Of a DNA stretch of 6,466 nt, positions 5,788 through 6,466 are shown one piece after another (the first letter of the stretch is position 1; each line of letters starts with the position of its first letter). The notes beneath the pieces are model-generated. The model searched no databases, was not told the DNA's origin, and saw only the letters and a list, made by a program, of their open reading frames with translations. This DNA comes from DASUVJ01 sp036378995 (lineage in GTDB: Bacteria > Patescibacteriota > Saccharimonadia > Saccharimonadales > Saccharimonadaceae), in the NCBI GenBank assembly GCA_036378995.1, contig DASUVJ010000059.1, forward strand, positions 1-6,466. Reading direction: 5' to 3'. The translations under genes were made by a program, and so were the position numbers.

Positions 5788-6311
5788 TGCTGGTCTCCTT
5801 TCCTGATCATCTTTATTTCCGGAATCTTGTTATCGAATAATGTCTCTGAACCTGGTATTTCCTCAAATCCCCACTTTTTATAAAAAGCTCTGGCTCGGGC
5901 GTTGTAAGTAACGACGCCAAGCTCAATCGGTTTTGTTGGATCCGACCACTCAATAATTTTTTGCATCAATGCGCCGCCGACACCTTTACCGTGCCAGTCT
6001 TTGTGAACATACAGCGAGCCGACATGCTGAATACCTGCATCGTCCTTATATGGAGTAGCCGCGCCGATGACATTGCCATTTGTATCCTTGGCAACCCAAC
6101 GTGCACCGTTTGGGTTTTCTAAGCGCTTTCTGCGCTCGGCTACCTTTTCGGGAGAAAGCTGCAGCCTGTTACGCGCTTCAATCCATTCACGTGTCACGCC
6201 TGCCTCATCATTCGCATATGTCTCCAGCCACGATTCTAGTCGCATCTTTGTTGCCTGCTCAACAGTATCGGCAGTCATGTCTTCTATGGTAAATTGCGGC
6301 TTTTGATCCAT
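5784..6311 (-). CDS. GNAT-family N-acetyltransferase, first gene of the ileS operon
   Basis: A 175-residue acetyl-CoA-dependent N-acetyltransferase; the substrate is not known. Motif A is clear: strand VGSLYVHKDW (97-106) then the pyrophosphate loop HGKGVGG (107-113), a Q/R-x-x-G-x-G/A loop with His in the first position. Motif B is NARARAFYKKWGFEE (137-151), the usual Asn and Phe-Tyr with the final GF. The N-terminal part (about 8-65) is helical and charged. The frame is open to a TTG at 6332, but the ATG at 6311 is chosen because GAAAGGA stands about 9 bases upstream and that ribosome site would otherwise be translated. Its TGA overlaps the ileS ATG (ATGA), so the two are probably translationally coupled. 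Because the T-box precedes it, it should be induced by lack of charged tRNA-Ile. It could act on ribosomal or other proteins, aminoacylated compounds or an antibiotic; nothing in the sequence decides. Confidence 0.9.
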   Translation of the reverse strand: MDQKPQFTIEDMTADTVEQATKMRLESWLETYANDEAGVTREWIEARNRLQLSPEKVAERRKRLENPNGARWVAKDTNGNVIGAATPYKDDAGIQHVGSLYVHKDWHGKGVGGALMQKIIEWSDPTKPIELGVVTYNARARAFYKKWGFEEIPGSETLFDNKIPEIKMIRKGDQQ

Positions 6312-6330
6312 TGCATGTGTCCTTTCAAGC

Positions 6331-6395
6331 AAAAAAATCCCGTTTTAGACACTGGAATCCGCATTGAGCGGACGGTACCATCCAGTTTCTAAAAA
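6331..6395 (-). ncRNA. T-box riboswitch antiterminator region (3' part of a tRNA-Ile-sensing leader)
   Basis: On the minus-strand RNA, helix A1 (6381-6386 with 6351-6356, ACUGGA/UCCAGU) is followed on its 5' strand by the 7-base bulge UGGUACC (6380-6374). Helix A2 comes next (6373-6368 with 6362-6357, GUCCGC/GCGGAU), with a 5-base loop (6367-6363). This is the canonical T-box antiterminator: UGGN pairs with the NCCA end of an uncharged tRNA, and UGGU fits ACCA, the expected end of tRNA-Ile (discriminator A). A1 is extended by further pairs (6388-6394 with 6343-6349) after one mismatch. A U7 run (6337-6331) follows CGGGA. A competing terminator is possible by pairing 6360-6354 with 6341-6335, but it has several G-U pairs, so transcriptional or translational control is undecided. 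Stem I and the specifier codon are not identified and may lie beyond the window edge. Confidence 0.75.
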
Positions 6396-6466
6396 GAGAT
6401 TCTTTCTAGCGCTTGATTAATCGCTTTGACGCAGCGTGGCACGTTGGGTTCTACTGCCGGAGGACC
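6389..6466 (-). CDS. Possible C-terminal end of an upstream gene, or T-box leader sequence (ambiguous)
   Basis: From the right edge a minus-strand frame is open for 25 codons, ending in KAINQALERISF and a TAG at 6391-6389; the other two minus-strand frames are closed. The codons and residues look protein-like, but 25 codons without a stop is unremarkable by chance. It competes with the T-box reading: the leader of a T-box needs Stem I and usually Stem III upstream of 6395, in this same region. A short hairpin, AGCG/CGCU, with AUC in its loop lies here (about 6407-6424). Either the ORF is chance and this is leader RNA, or an upstream gene ends directly against a shortened T-box. Confidence 0.3.
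   Translation of the reverse strand, partial: GPPAVEPNVPRCVKAINQALERISF

Noticed and set aside
6312..6332. TTG start for the GNAT gene seven codons upstream
   Set aside because: It would translate the ribosome-binding sequence itself and start next to the U run of the T-box region.

Overview
The window carries two kinds of DNA. Most of it (about 1-240 and 2100-6466) has moderate to low GC and encodes housekeeping and envelope-stress functions: an isoleucyl-tRNA synthetase (IleRS) operon and a LiaF-like membrane protein. Between about 245 and 2095 lies a compact GC-rich block with strongly G/C-ending codons. My hand count is 70% GC at 1741-1800 against 43% at 2581-2640. The style of the IleRS (IleS2-like, with HHGT where HIGH is expected) fits Candidate Phyla Radiation bacteria, and I lean towards Saccharibacteria (TM7). 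This is recognition by eye, not a search result.

Layout from left to right. (1) 1-172, minus strand: the N-terminal part of an unrecognised acidic protein, with its own promoter at 206-234 and a palindrome over the -10 box. (2) 261-2097, minus strand: a self-contained cassette with a near-consensus promoter (2069-2097), a structured 5' leader, a TasA/camelysin-like exported protein (1390-1956), a strong intercistronic hairpin with a second candidate promoter, a small secreted Pro/Glu-rich protein (832-1212), a SipW/ER-type signal peptidase I (312-851) and a hairpin at the end. Cassettes of this kind are known from mycolic-acid actinobacteria (the RER_14450-type 'alternate signal-mediated exported proteins'). 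(3) 2208-2870, plus strand: a four-TM LiaF-like protein. (4) 2881-2920: a perfect bidirectional terminator shared with the convergent ileS. (5) 2929-6395, minus strand: a T-box-type antiterminator, then a GNAT acetyltransferase, then ileS, joined by an ATGA overlap.

The genes form two working units. In the cassette, SipW is expected to cut the signal peptides of the two exported proteins beside it, so enzyme and substrates are inherited together. In the ileS operon, uncharged tRNA-Ile is expected to pair with the T-box bulge and raise expression of both the acetyltransferase and IleRS.

The two points most worth pursuing are the apparent transfer of an actinobacterial SipW cassette into a small-genome bacterium (Saccharibacteria live on actinobacterial hosts) and the T-box element controlling a GNAT-ileS pair. 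No tRNA, rRNA, CRISPR array, transposase or integrase is visible.
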